Origin: Vicia villosa
Taxonomy: Eukaryota; Streptophyta; Magnoliopsida; Fabales; Fabaceae
Length of the DNA stretch: 64,000 bases
Direction: 5' to 3'
NCBI RefSeq assembly: GCF_029867415.1
Contig: NC_081180.1
Location: forward strand, 237,778,823 to 237,842,822
Numbering within the stretch: the stretch's first letter is position 1; every line of letters begins with the position of its first letter. Positions 36,705 through 47,518 of the stretch are shown piece after piece. Made by a program: the position numbers and the translations under genes. The notes beneath the pieces were generated by a model. It saw only the letters and a program-made list of their open reading frames with translations, did no database searches and was not told the DNA's origin.

Positions 36705-37319
36705 TATCCCAACCAATTGAAATTTATGAAAATTTTGTAAAATCACTTTAGTATCAGATAGATACCTTAATCAATTAGGATTTCTAAAAAGAAAATCTAA
36801 TAAAACACAACTTTTACTCACAAAATAATAACAATTCACTAAAAATCATGATCTATGTCACTTGATCCTCTTGTAAAAAAGTACTACTCGTTTACATAAA
36901 CTAAATCAACACTTTCAAAAAACAATCTTAAATATGATTTAAAAATTATCATAAATTTATTTTCTGAGTTATTCTTTTCTTAACGTTAGTTTGTGACATC
37001 ACTTGGAAAGTTTGAAAGAGACATTTATTACAACTATGTTTGGTACCACCTTATTCACACTTCAGGTTTCAAATTCTTTTTTACAAATTTAGTAACTCTA
37101 AATATAATTAATCAAAAAAAAAAAAACACAGAGAAAAAAAGGTAGTATAGTATTTATTTATTATTTATTATAACAAAGAAAATAAAATAATAAAATTATT
37201 ATCATTGGAAAAATAAAAAGGAAAGAGAAATAAATCTATTCTTTTTCTGAGTTCATTCATCATAGTTGTTTGTTCCTAGAGTTGAATCTGATTTATTCTC
37301 CTTTTTATATTATTTTCAG
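36705..37319 (+). repeat. Duplicated KTN80 upstream region, proximal copy (promoter region)
   Basis: Counterpart of 34780-35373. It lies directly before the KTN80 leader and so includes the likely core promoter. A 13-base difference (CATCATAGTTGTT) distinguishes the copies near 37257. I see no confident TATA box. Confidence 0.85.
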
Positions 37320-37558
37320 ACCATTTCCCTCTTTTACACAAACAACCCAATTCCTAACTTCTGCAAAAGTTTCCATTTTTTCATTCTTCATCTACCTAAT
37401 AATCTGCTTTTGAATCGCGCGTTTGGAATAAGCTGAAGCTGAAGCTGAAGCAGCAAGAGTCGTTTTTGAAGTCGACCCAAGTCATCAATTGGTCCTTTTT
37501 TTCAGAAAGTTGTTTCCTTTCACCTCAAGAAGGTTGTTTCAGAGGTGCCCATCAGAAA
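37320..37558 (+). other. Probable KTN80 5' leader
   Basis: Pyrimidine-rich sequence (CCCTCTTTTACAC, TTCATTCTTCATCTACC) with GCTGAAGCTGAAGCTGAAGC just before the coding start at 37559. The transcription start is not determinable from sequence alone. Confidence 0.45.
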
Positions 37559-40500
37559 ATGGCAAAACGTGGTTACAAAATTCGTATCCTTTATTTTTTA
37601 TTTTTTTGAGAAATAAATAAAGATGTTATAATTAAGTGTAGAAATTCAGCTTTTTTTAAATATATTTTTTGCAAAAAAATAAATTTTTTAGGTGGTTCTA
37701 TGGAAATCTAGGTTAGGTGTTTCTTAATTAGTTGATTTGTTTTGGACTTTTTGGTTTTCTGATTTTAGAAGTTGCTGTGAAAAGTTTATTATAGTTGAAA
37801 ATCATGAGTTTTGTGTATGAAGGTGTAGATTTTGTTGGTAAGTGATTTTCAATTAGTTGAAGGTCTTGAATCTTTGATTTTTATGTTTATTTGATTTTGT
37901 AAGTTGTTGAGTGAATTTGTTGATAATGTGATTGATTTCCTGAGCCAATCGACTTTAGAGGAATTTGTGGCTCATTCGAGCAATGTGAATTGTTTAACGA
38001 TCGGAAAGAAGGGGTGTCGTCTATTCGTAACGGGAGGGGATGATCACAAAGTCAATCTATGGACTATTGGCAAACCAACTTCTGTATCGGTTAGTGTTAT
38101 TGTTGCCTTTGTTTTTCGAGCGTTTTGAGTTTTGGCGTAACAATGCTGACTTATTGAGTAATTGTAATCATACACAGAGCTTGTCTGGTCATACTAGTCC
38201 GGTTGAATCCGTTGCATTTGATTCGGGAGAAGTTTTAGTTCTGGCTGGATCGTCATCGGGTGTGATAAGGCTTTGGGATTTGGAAGAATCGAAGAGTAAG
38301 CTAAATCTTTAATCAGTCCATGACTACATGGTGATCTACATTGCATGCATAGCCTTGTAGGAGAATCCATAAGCACCATTTTAAGTTTTACGTTTTAAGT
38401 TTCGAAATTTGTTAATATGATTTAATATTTTTGTCGCTGTTCTTGAAGTATAGTGGTTCGCACTGTTGCCGGGCATAGATCCAATTGTACATCGGTTGAG
38501 TTTCATCCGTTCGGTGAGTTTTTTGCGTCTGGATCCACGGACACTAATCTAAAGATTTGGGATAATCGGAAAAAGGGATGTATTCATACATACAAGGGTC
38601 ATAGCCAAGGCATCAATACTATCAAATTCACTCCGGATGGCCGTTGGGTAGTTTCTGGAGGATTCGATAATGTTGTGAAGGTAAAATTGATTCATACATT
38701 TCGAGATTCGTTGTATTACACATTGCAATAGATTTCATTTTGTTACAATTTTTGTATGTATAAACTGTGTTATCGACGTTATCACCAATTTACAGGTGTG
38801 GGATCTAACTGCTGGAAAGCTCTTGCACGACTTCAACTTCCATGACGGACACATTACGTCCTTAGATTTCCATCCGCTCGAGTTTCTTCTGGCTACAGGT
38901 GATTTAGTGACTTTCGAATAAGATATAGAAATTCAAGTCATTCAAGTCCTTAGATTTAGGTATTGAAAGATTTTCCTAATCTAGACAGACAAGAATAGGA
39001 AATATAAATTCAAACAACAAAATTAAATGTTAAATCAAATTAATGAAATTTAAATTTTCCGAAGTTATTGGAAGAAAAAAAAAACTACGAAGTTATTGAA
39101 AAACTCAGTTATTGAAGTTCATATACTGTTTTACAGGTTCAGCAGATAAAACAGTGAAATTCTGGGATTTAGAAACCTTCGAACTCATTGGATCTGCGAG
39201 ACGTGAGGTATTTGTTTTACCGGCTGAATCTTTCTTCTTATGCTTGAAGGAAACTTATCTGACGTACGTATTATTACTTTTTTTTAGGACACGGGAGTAC
39301 GTTCGATAGCTTTTCATCCGGATGGAAGGACACTGTTTAGTGGACATGAAGATGGTTTGAGGGTAAAAATTTGTTGCGAAATTTCAATAATATTTATACT
39401 AAAGATAAAGATGTCATTTTGCAAAGCTCGTATATTACAGGTGTTTTCATGGGAACCAGTTATTTGTCACGACACCGTTGATATGGGATGGACAACACTT
39501 GACGATATCTGCATTCACGATGGCAAACTTTTGGGGTGCTCACACTACCGAAACTCTGTTGGAGTTTGGGTAGCAGATATATCGGTAAGACCCACTATCA
39601 TTTAGATCAGTTCTCGCTTTTAGTTTTTAACTTAAAACACAACCTTTCTGCTATTCTTTGTTCTTTATTAGCCCATATTCTGAGTGGTAGTTTCCGTTTC
39701 AGCTTATTGAGCCGTATCGGGATGACTTGGATCTCAAGAAAGATGAAGGCACAAAGCATCAACATATTCTTAAGGGAAGTAAACTTGAAAAAGTAGAGGT
39801 TGATATCCGACCAACTTCTGGTTTTCGCAGCATGTCTCCTGATGAGTCGAAAGAGATAAAGAATATATATATCGACTGTAAGCCCCTAATTTGTCTTTCC
39901 TCAGTTTCTCTTTGAAATTTGAAGTTCTGTGTTAATTAGTTACGGTGAGTCTAATAAAATGCTATTTTTTTTTATGTATAAAGCTTCTGGTGGGAAGCCC
40001 GTAGCTTTACCGAAATCAGCATCTTTTAATTCTCTAAAAGTAGATCTCACTGAGGAGTCCAAGGAAATGTATGACTTGGAAACGCCGAAGCAGAATCCTG
40101 CGACAAAAGTTCATGTAAAATCAATTGAACAAGCGACTATCAAAACTCTCACTATGCAAAACATTGTGCCGCGCGACATTCCTGATGCTAAGGACTCGAC
40201 AAAACCAGTAAAAGAAACCATCACTTTTTCAAAGACAAAGCCCGGGATGTTACTTAAACCAGCTCATGCACGGAGAGCTTCCACGGGCAGATTTGATGTT
40301 GATAAGTTTTCAGATACCGCAGGTAAATTAGACAGTGCGGAAATTCCTAAGTTTCAAAGTAGTATTGGATCTCAGAATGAAGTCAAAGAATCTTGTGAAG
40401 ATAAACATCCTATCAAGAATGTCACAGACAAGTCCGAGAAAACTGTATCTCCGTACAATTTTTTTAACCTGACAAAACGTAAGTTTTCCACGTTAAACCA

Positions 40501-43204
40501 CTTGGCAAATTCAAAACGCAAGTCATCACAGAATAATTTCATTCAATCAGTGATGTTATGCATACTTTGGATTATTTTTTATGATTAAAAGTTGTGTCTT
40601 TTGAATTAACGTGTGATTTTCTGATTTGTTTCAGGTGTTGAGTCCTCTACGTGCAACGAAGAAATTACTCCAGTTAAATACGTCAATGGAGGTTCGCCAT
40701 TTTTAACATATGTAGTTTAGAAATGTTTAGAGCCACTTATAAGTGAAAATTTTAATATTTGATTATTGCAGTTGCTGTTGTAAGAGGAAGGACTCGTTCT
40801 TTGGTTGAGAGATTTGAAAGAAGAGAAAGTGTTCAAGTCAACGAGGATCAAATTAATCCACCTCTCCCTACAATAAGCGAAGCAGGGAGAAGCATTCATA
40901 ATGAAAATCAAACTAATTCGTACCCTACAATGGTGTTTGAGAGGAAAGAAATAATTCCCAGCAACGAAGATCAAACTAGTGCAACCTCCATGGTATGCGA
41001 GAAAAAGGAAATAATTCCCCGCGGTGAAGATCAAACTAATGAACTCCCCTCCGCAGTATTTGAGAGGAAAGAGAAAATTCCCCGCGATGAAGTTCAAACT
41101 AATGCATACCCCGCGACAGTATTTGAGAGGAAAGAAAAAGTTCCCCGCGATGAAGGTCGAGTAAATGAATCCCCCTCCTCGGTATTTGAGAGGAAAGAAC
41201 AAATTCCCCGTGATGAAGTTCAAACTAATGCACCCCCCTCCTCGGTATTTGAGAGGAAAGAGAAAATTCCCCGCGATGAAGTTGAAACTAGTGCACCCCC
41301 CTCTACGGTATTTGAGAGGAAAGAAAAAATTCCACGCGATGAAGTTCAAACTAATGCCTCTCCGTCTGCGGTATTTGAGAGGAAAGAAAGAATTCCTCGC
41401 AGTGAAGTTCAAACTGATGCATCCTCCACTACAGTATTCGAGAGGAAAGAAAGACTTCCGCGCAGTGAAGTTCAAACTACAATATTTGAGAGGAAAGAGA
41501 GAATTCCCCGCAGTGAAGTTCAAACTAATGCATCCCCATCTAAGTTACTTGAGAGGAAAGAAAGAGTTCCTCGCAGTGAAGCTCAAACTGATGCATCTTA
41601 CTCTACAGTATTTGAAAGGAAAGAGAGAATTCCCCGTAGTGAAGTTCAAACAAACGTATCCACCTCTACGGTATTTGAGAGGAAAGAGAGACTTCCCCGT
41701 AGTGAAATTCAAACTAATACACCCCCATCCGCAGTATTTGAGAGGAAAAGAATTCCCCGCAATGAAGTTCAAACTAAGGCACCTCACTCCACCGTATTTC
41801 TGAGGAAAGAAAGAGTTCTGCACAATGAAGTTCAAACTAACGCATCTCCTGCCACTGTATCTGCTGAGAGGAAAGAAAGAATTCTCCGCAATGAAGAAAG
41901 ACACAATATTCCCTCCCTTCCTAATACAACATCGAACATCGATGAATCCTCTTGTCCAGACATACTGGTAAATTCTTACAACAGCTTTCATTGTAGCTTG
42001 TACGTTTTAGTTAAATGAAATGTCGATTTGAGAGAATCTCTCACTTTCACAAATTATTGCTTTGGGGTACTTAAAACTAACTCTTGTTTATTCTGTTGTA
42101 CAAATTTTTTCAGAAAGTTGAACCTCAAGTTTCTCTCAGGGATTCAAACTCTTCAAATGAAATGGCAATAATTGAAGGTCTGATGGAAACTCATGATGCA
42201 ACATTAAGTAATCTCCGTTCACGCTTGACAAAGTTACAGGTAATTTTAGTTAGTCATTAATATTAATAGTACTTTTTCGTTTATAAAGAAAAAAATGACA
42301 GAAATTGAAAACTTTTTGTAATTAAACATGGCTTACTGGTTAGTAATTGTAATGTGTATTTGTAGGTGGTGCGTCATTTTTGGGAACGCAGTGATATCAA
42401 AGGTGCTATCAATGCATTGAGAAAGCTACCAGATCAATCTGTGAGTATTTCTCGAAGTCGACTCGTGCCACTGCCACTTGTTGGCTTGTTTTTGTTCTGA
42501 TTAGAAATTAATGGCTTTCATATCGAATATATATAGTATTGAAAATACTTTCATCTTGATGCAGGTTCAAGCCGATGTCATTAGTATCCTAGTGGAAAAG
42601 ATGGAGATTCTTACATTAGATTTACTTTCTTCCTTACTTCCTGTGCTCACAGGCTTGCTTGATAGCAAGACAGAAAGGTAATTTTTCATGTCGGGATGCG
42701 GGAACTGTTTCTACGTCAACACATGTCCTCGAAATATATTGACTTGTGTTTGGGAGTCATTAACGCTATTCTTTCTTTGCAGACATGTAAAGGTGTCGTT
42801 AGATATGTTGTTAAAGTTTGTGGCAGTTTTTGGTTCGACAATAAAGGCAACGATTTCAGCACCTCCCTCTGTCGGGGTTGATCTGCACCGAGAGCAAAGG
42901 TGTGTCTCGTTTTCACTTAATTTCCCTCTCTGTCGTATTTAGTTTACATGTCGGCAAGTCTAACTCGTATGGAATCTTGATGACAGGAGGGAATGCTGCA
43001 ATGAGTGCTTTATGGAACTGCAAAAAATCCAAACAACTCTTCCAATGCTCATTCGGTAAAAAAAATCTCGTCGTCTTTGGTGTTGCCAAGTGATATGTAT
43101 TTACACTCTCTGGTATAATGTGCCTATGATTATTTTGATGCAGGAAGGGTGGTTTATTGGCCAAATCTTCGATGGAGCTAAATCTCGTTCTTCAAAGAAC
43201 ATAA
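37559..43204 (+). CDS. KTN80: Katanin p80 WD40 subunit B1 homologue (KTN80-type), 18 exons
   Basis: Exons: 37559-37583, 37959-38089, 38178-38295, 38454-38680, 38796-38898, 39137-39207, 39288-39362, 39441-39584, 39703-39877, 39984-40478, 40635-40691, 40772-41967, 42114-42239, 42366-42440, 42565-42677, 42783-42899, 42987-43055, 43144-43204. All introns are GT-AG, and the sum is 3378 nt (1125 aa plus stop) in one frame. The start [20 protein letters not shown] is the family N-terminus. A WD40 propeller spans about residues 10-300 ([36 protein letters not shown]); the WDxR at residue 127 resembles a DDB1-binding motif. A disordered linker carries 16 repeats (residues 595-915). The con80 region, about 940-1125, starts in exon 13 and ends [15 protein letters not shown]. 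In plants p80 guides the p60 severing ATPase to microtubule crossovers and branch points (family knowledge). The exon model is manual, without transcript support, and the paralogue number is not assignable. Confidence 0.93.
40933..41895 (+). repeat. In-frame 63-bp coding minisatellite in KTN80 exon 12
   Basis: Sixteen tandem units of the pattern VFERKE(K/R)IPR(D/S)EVQTNA(S/P)PS. Twelve are 21 residues; the others are 20, 16, 20 and a partial final 13. The preceding sequence [20 protein letters not shown] looks like the founder unit. Because the unit is a multiple of three and lacks stops in other phases, long spurious frames also exist antisense (40717-41523 and 41545-41991) and in another + frame (41165-41803). 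Confidence 0.95.
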
Positions 43205-43640
43205 CAGAAGATGTTTGAGAACAACCTTGTTCAATTTTTGAAGGTGTGCACAACTTGGCTCGGTGCTGCTTAATGTGAAACGTTCATGTTGGATTGTTGT
43301 AATCGCAGCGTATAACCTGCAATTTTGTCGGCTTTGTTGATGGGAGAGCGTTGTATCGAATGAGACATTGATGAGAGAGTTGAATGTGTTGTTTTGACCT
43401 TGTCTTGAAGGTGAAAGCAACTTTTGTTAGAGATCTCTGTCTTCAACAATTCTGAAGGCTTTTTGGTCCTAACTTCAATTCTCAATGATCTTGGCTATGG
43501 CTATTTGTTTGTATGTAATTCTTGTTTTTCTTGGAGATTTGGATTTCAACAAATGTAATATAGATGTATGTAGTAGGTTGGTTATTTCAATGTATATCTC
43601 ATGTTTTCTTCAATGAAATGGATTTTAACACCTGTGGTTT
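43205..43640 (+). other. KTN80 3'UTR and downstream DNA
   Basis: Non-coding after the TAA at 43202-43204. TTTCTTCAATGAAATGG near 43607 and TTCAACAAATGTAATATAG near 43545 are plausible plant polyadenylation contexts. A CACCTGTGGTT block recurs near 43630 and 43684. Confidence 0.5.
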
Positions 43641-43861
43641 TGTTTATTAAAACTACTCTAGAGGTGCTATGATTATTTTTAAACACCTGTGGTTGTTTAT
43701 TAAAATCAACACATATTAAGAAAATATTGAATACATAATTTTATCTGTATATTTATAGTGTGAATGAAATATGAATCAATTGTAGAACAAATGCTATTCT
43801 AATGGTGACTTTTAGCTCCTTCAGCACTGATTCAAGCCAAATTGTTTGGCATGTTGCATAG
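43641..43861 (-). pseudogene. Ty1-copia RNase H tail (element C3, left part)
   Basis: On the minus strand from 43861 the reading is CATCQTIWLESVLKELK followed by VTIRIAFVLQ, the continuation of the RNase H domain whose first part ends at 47519. The element's 3' end is lost within about 150 bases, next to the KTN80 3' region. Confidence 0.75.
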
Positions 43862-44328
43862 TTTAACACCCCACTTTCCCATATATATAATTATAAATAC
43901 GTAAATAATCAGAGTAATACAAATAGGATGTCACATCTTCTGAAACAATTCACAAAACATCTCTTTGTTCAATAAATTTCATTAAAACACAATTTAATAA
44001 CACAGCGGAATTTAAAACGGTTTATTAGAACTCATGGCACTAAGCCCTCAACAAATAATTCGTTTCCACTAAATAGGAGGTTCGACAATAAAGTCAAAAT
44101 CAAGATACGTAACAATTTGACAATTAATTGAAAGGAAAACAAAACATAGCGCATCCCAACATTCCCGTGTTACGTATCAGAGCGACTCCTAAGACTCGAT
44201 CAGGTAACACTCGAAAATCCAAGCACTACTCTGGTACCTGGTTATCTGTACTCCCGAAGAAGCACAGACACAACAACAGAAAAGGGGTGAGAATTACATT
44301 CAATAAATATATGGTGAAATATCACATG

Positions 44329-45870
44329 TGTGAATACAAGATTACACTCAAAGATGTTTTTGATTCATGGCAAACTCAATAAGCATTCAAACAACAAAGC
44401 GGGAGCAGAAAACTCAAAGAAAAGCAAGCATTGATCACTCATGACAGAACAGGTTGATCTATTATGCATATAGGTCGACTCAACACAAGCAAAACAAGAA
44501 GAATGCAGAAAAGCAGCAGATAGGTCGACCTACCATCAACCCAGGTCGACCTAAAATGGAGAAAAATCCATATACTTCTGCTAGGTCGACTCACACATCA
44601 TCTAGGTCGACCTAAATTGATGAAATTTACATATCAGTCTGCTAGGTCGACCTACACAACAACTAGGTCGACCTAATCTGAGAAAATGTCCCCAGAATGC
44701 ATCTGAAGAGGATTCTGGTCGACCTACTCCTTTAACAGGTCGACCTAACTGGGAGCAAAATTCTGCAAGCTCTGCTAGGTCGACCTAAGCACTACAAGAG
44801 GTCGACCTAACTGATCAAGAATGCCAAAAATTCTGTTTCTCTCATCTCCAACTGTTAAGTTATCATATATATTATCAAAGGTTCAATTATTCAAAGCAAC
44901 ACCAACGACTGAAAGATACACAAAGGCTTCTCATCTTCGTTCTTCGTCATCTCCAACGCAATTACACATAATCATTCTTGCGTTGAGGGTTAGTGATCGA
45001 GTTCGATAACGTCCATGGAACGGAATTGAAGATTCCTAGTGGGTGAAGATTTGTGGGGTTTTTGGTGAATAAAATATGCAGGTTTTGTCCTCCAAGATAG
45101 GTGTTTCTTGGGGGTTTTTATCAAGAGGTTTCATCGAGGATCCGGCTGAGTGTGAAGATTGAAGAACAAGGGTTCGAGGGAATTGAAGACACTGCAGAAA
45201 GGGATCAAAGTGAAGCTCTTGGATAACCTTGATCTGACTCAAGATTAAGGGGAAAGAAGATTCAAAGGATCGACATAATTGGTTTATGGTTTATCGCTTT
45301 GGTATCTTCTTTGTATATACTACTTTCAACATTAATGAAAGATTACCCAATTTCAGTTTGGAATTGGGGGCAGACGTAGTCGTAGCGAGGACGATCGACG
45401 AACTGCCTAAACAAATATCGTGTTCTTGTCGCTTTTACTTTTTCATTTACATTCTGTTCATGTTCGGTTATAATAGCAAATTGATCAACGATTCGAGTGT
45501 TAAGATTGTGAATTAAGAACTTATATAAACATCACAATCCATCACATATTGAATCACCGTCAATTTGATCATTATCACCAAGTGTTTGTATATTTGTTTC
45601 TATCACTTTTACTGCATTGCAAACATTGTTCATCATACAAGAAGTTAATCTGATTTTCAATAAGAGCAACGCTTTGATTCTGCAACGTATACTCTTATCA
45701 CTTACCTCAAGTTTTTGACTGGTTTTAAACACATATACAATCGTTTCGATAGTGGTTCGGAATAGACGCGAGTCGATTCAGAATCACTTCCGCTGAAAAG
45801 TCGTTTAACTCCGTAAAACTGTGAACGATCTATTCACCTCCCCTCTAGATCCTAAGGCCAGCGTCTAACA
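44329..45870 (+). mobile_element. Sirevirus-like solo LTR nested in the Ty3-type solo LTR
   Basis: 1542 bases running from TGTGAATACAAGATTACAC to GATCCTAAGGCCAGCGTCTAACA, flanked by ACATG on both sides (44324-44328 and 45871-45875). The end block CTATTCACCTCCCCTCTAG is typical of Sirevirus LTRs and matches the S2 LTR. There is no internal sequence. An AGGTCGACCT array lies at 44470-44808. Open frames at 44821-45516 show no motif. Confidence 0.92.
44470..44808. repeat. AGGTCGACCT palindrome array
   Basis: Eleven copies of GGTCGAC, at least nine as full TAGGTCGACCTA-like palindromes. Most are in pairs 20-23 bases apart, with pairs recurring every 60-73 bases (starts near 44521, 44582, 44643, 44715 and 44775). 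Confidence 0.93.
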
Positions 45871-46433
45871 ACATGTTTAAGGAGTAGTACCTACCCCACA
45901 CACAAACCACAATCACAAACGGATTCTCACACCGTCAACCACACAACAACATCAATACATGACATTACAATCAATTAAATGAAATGAAATGCAACTATCA
46001 ACACTACATGCATGTGGTACCAACAGAGCATAAGCTCCCAACAGTTGCCATTTTATTAGAGGCAATAACAAGGCATAAGCCTTCAACAATGCCAATTCAG
46101 GCCAACAACAGGGCATAAGCCCTCAACGACATATGTATGCAATATGGACATCCAATCAACACAAACCAACAACACCAGGCATCAGCCTTCAACTCATTGC
46201 CATTAGGCTATCAACTTGTTCAATAACATGCAATTATAATTTCATCTCTTATAATTAATAATCACAATAGTCAACATAATCTTATCACAACATTTTATGT
46301 CCAAATTATAAATTTTATAATCTTCCTATATCGGCTTAAGTCCTACTAATCAAGAGATTTCAAAAAGGTACTCCTATTACTCAAGAATCGGGAGAAAACG
46401 TCACAAAATGGGAAATTCTGCGCACTAACGTAA

Positions 46434-46697
46434 CCATACGCGTACAACTAGGCCATACGCGTATACCCCCTTGCCCATACGCGTATCATACGCGTATCAC
46501 CAGAATCAGATTTGCACTAAAACTCTCCCATACGCGTATCACCTCCTCATACGCGTATGACCTCTCTTCCATACGCGTACCATACGCATTCCACCAGAAG
46601 GTTGCACTATGCTGAGACAGGGCTGCGTATCATACGCGTATAGCCCCCTGAGTTTGTCCCTCATACGCGTATGGCCCTAACCCATACGCGTATCATA
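46434..46697. repeat. ATACGCGTAT palindrome array
   Basis: About ten copies of (C)CATACGCGTA(T/C), several as doublets ATACGCGTATCATACGC, plus decayed copies such as CATACGCATT, in 264 bases. Confidence 0.93.
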
Positions 46698-47518
46698 CGC
46701 AAACTGACAGAATATCTGTCTTTCCAAGCCTGCACTCGCACCAGTTCGTTCTCACTCGTTTTCATCACTTCGAGTCTGCGATTTCAGATCCAAAACATCG
46801 TATTTTCACCTATTAACTCACACCTTTCATCTAGATTCATTAACCTATTATTCTACATCAATTTTACATGATAACAACTCAATTCCTACTCATCAAATGA
46901 GACAGTTATACATTCAGATTCAGTTTCTTATATGGACATAACCACAACTTAACTAACATCCAAATCCACATCATAATTCATCAATTTAAACCAGAATTTC
47001 GTCCAAAATCATACAGTATCATTAGTCAACAAGAATAACATACAAATCAAGTCAATTCACACATCAAGAAGAAATCAAACTTATCAATTATGAAACCTAA
47101 AGAGGGGAAGGAACCCTCACTACCCTCTCATGTTTTAATCACCATTTAAAGAACCCATTCTCCCCCCTTACCTTAGAATTGAGCTTTGACCCTTTAACAA
47201 TGGTGGAAGTCTTCCTTCTCTCTAGCCCTAGTCTCTTTCTCTGTTTCTACGTTCTTCACAACTTTGCCAAAAAGAATTATTCCTTCTAATTTTTTTCTTT
47301 ATTTTATTAATCTCTTACTAATCCTTAATTCTGCTAATGGGCTTACTACACACCCTCCCTATTACTAATCACCTACTTGGCCCAAATAATTAATTAACCA
47401 TTTTACTACACTATAGTTAATTTCTAAACTAATATAATAATAATTAAAATAACAGTTTAAGCACCAAATACACCAAAAAACTGCGTAATAAAATAAATAT
47501 CGAAAACGGGGCGTTACA

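Larger units (their letters stand above)
43862..47518 (-). mobile_element. Ty3-type solo LTR, family A, inserted in copia C3
   Basis: On the minus strand it runs from TGTAACGCCCCGTTTTC at 47518 to GGGGTGTTAAA at 43862. CATAG lies on both sides (43857-43861 and 47519-47523). The interrupted copia RNase H reads on across the site. Without its own 1542-base insert the LTR is about 2.1 kb. It is homologous to 14502-17479 (matches include GCGGAATT, CGTATCAGAGC, GGCATAAGCCTTCAAC). An array of ATACGCGTAT palindromes lies at 46434-46697. Confidence 0.92.

Noticed and set aside
34780..37319. The 0.6 kb direct repeats as LTRs of one element
   Set aside because: They lack TG/CA ends and have no adjacent PPT. 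The PBS inside the interval belongs to a minus-strand copia LTR that is itself between the repeats.
40717..41991. Long antisense and alternative-frame open frames across KTN80 exon 12
   Set aside because: They exist only because a 63-bp unit repeats without stops in those phases. The sense frame joins splice-compatible exons and matches katanin p80; the others do not.
44470..46697. CRISPR-like appearance of regularly spaced palindromes
   Set aside because: Plant nuclear context, motifs of only 10-12 bases, no cas genes, and both arrays lie inside LTRs bounded by TSDs.
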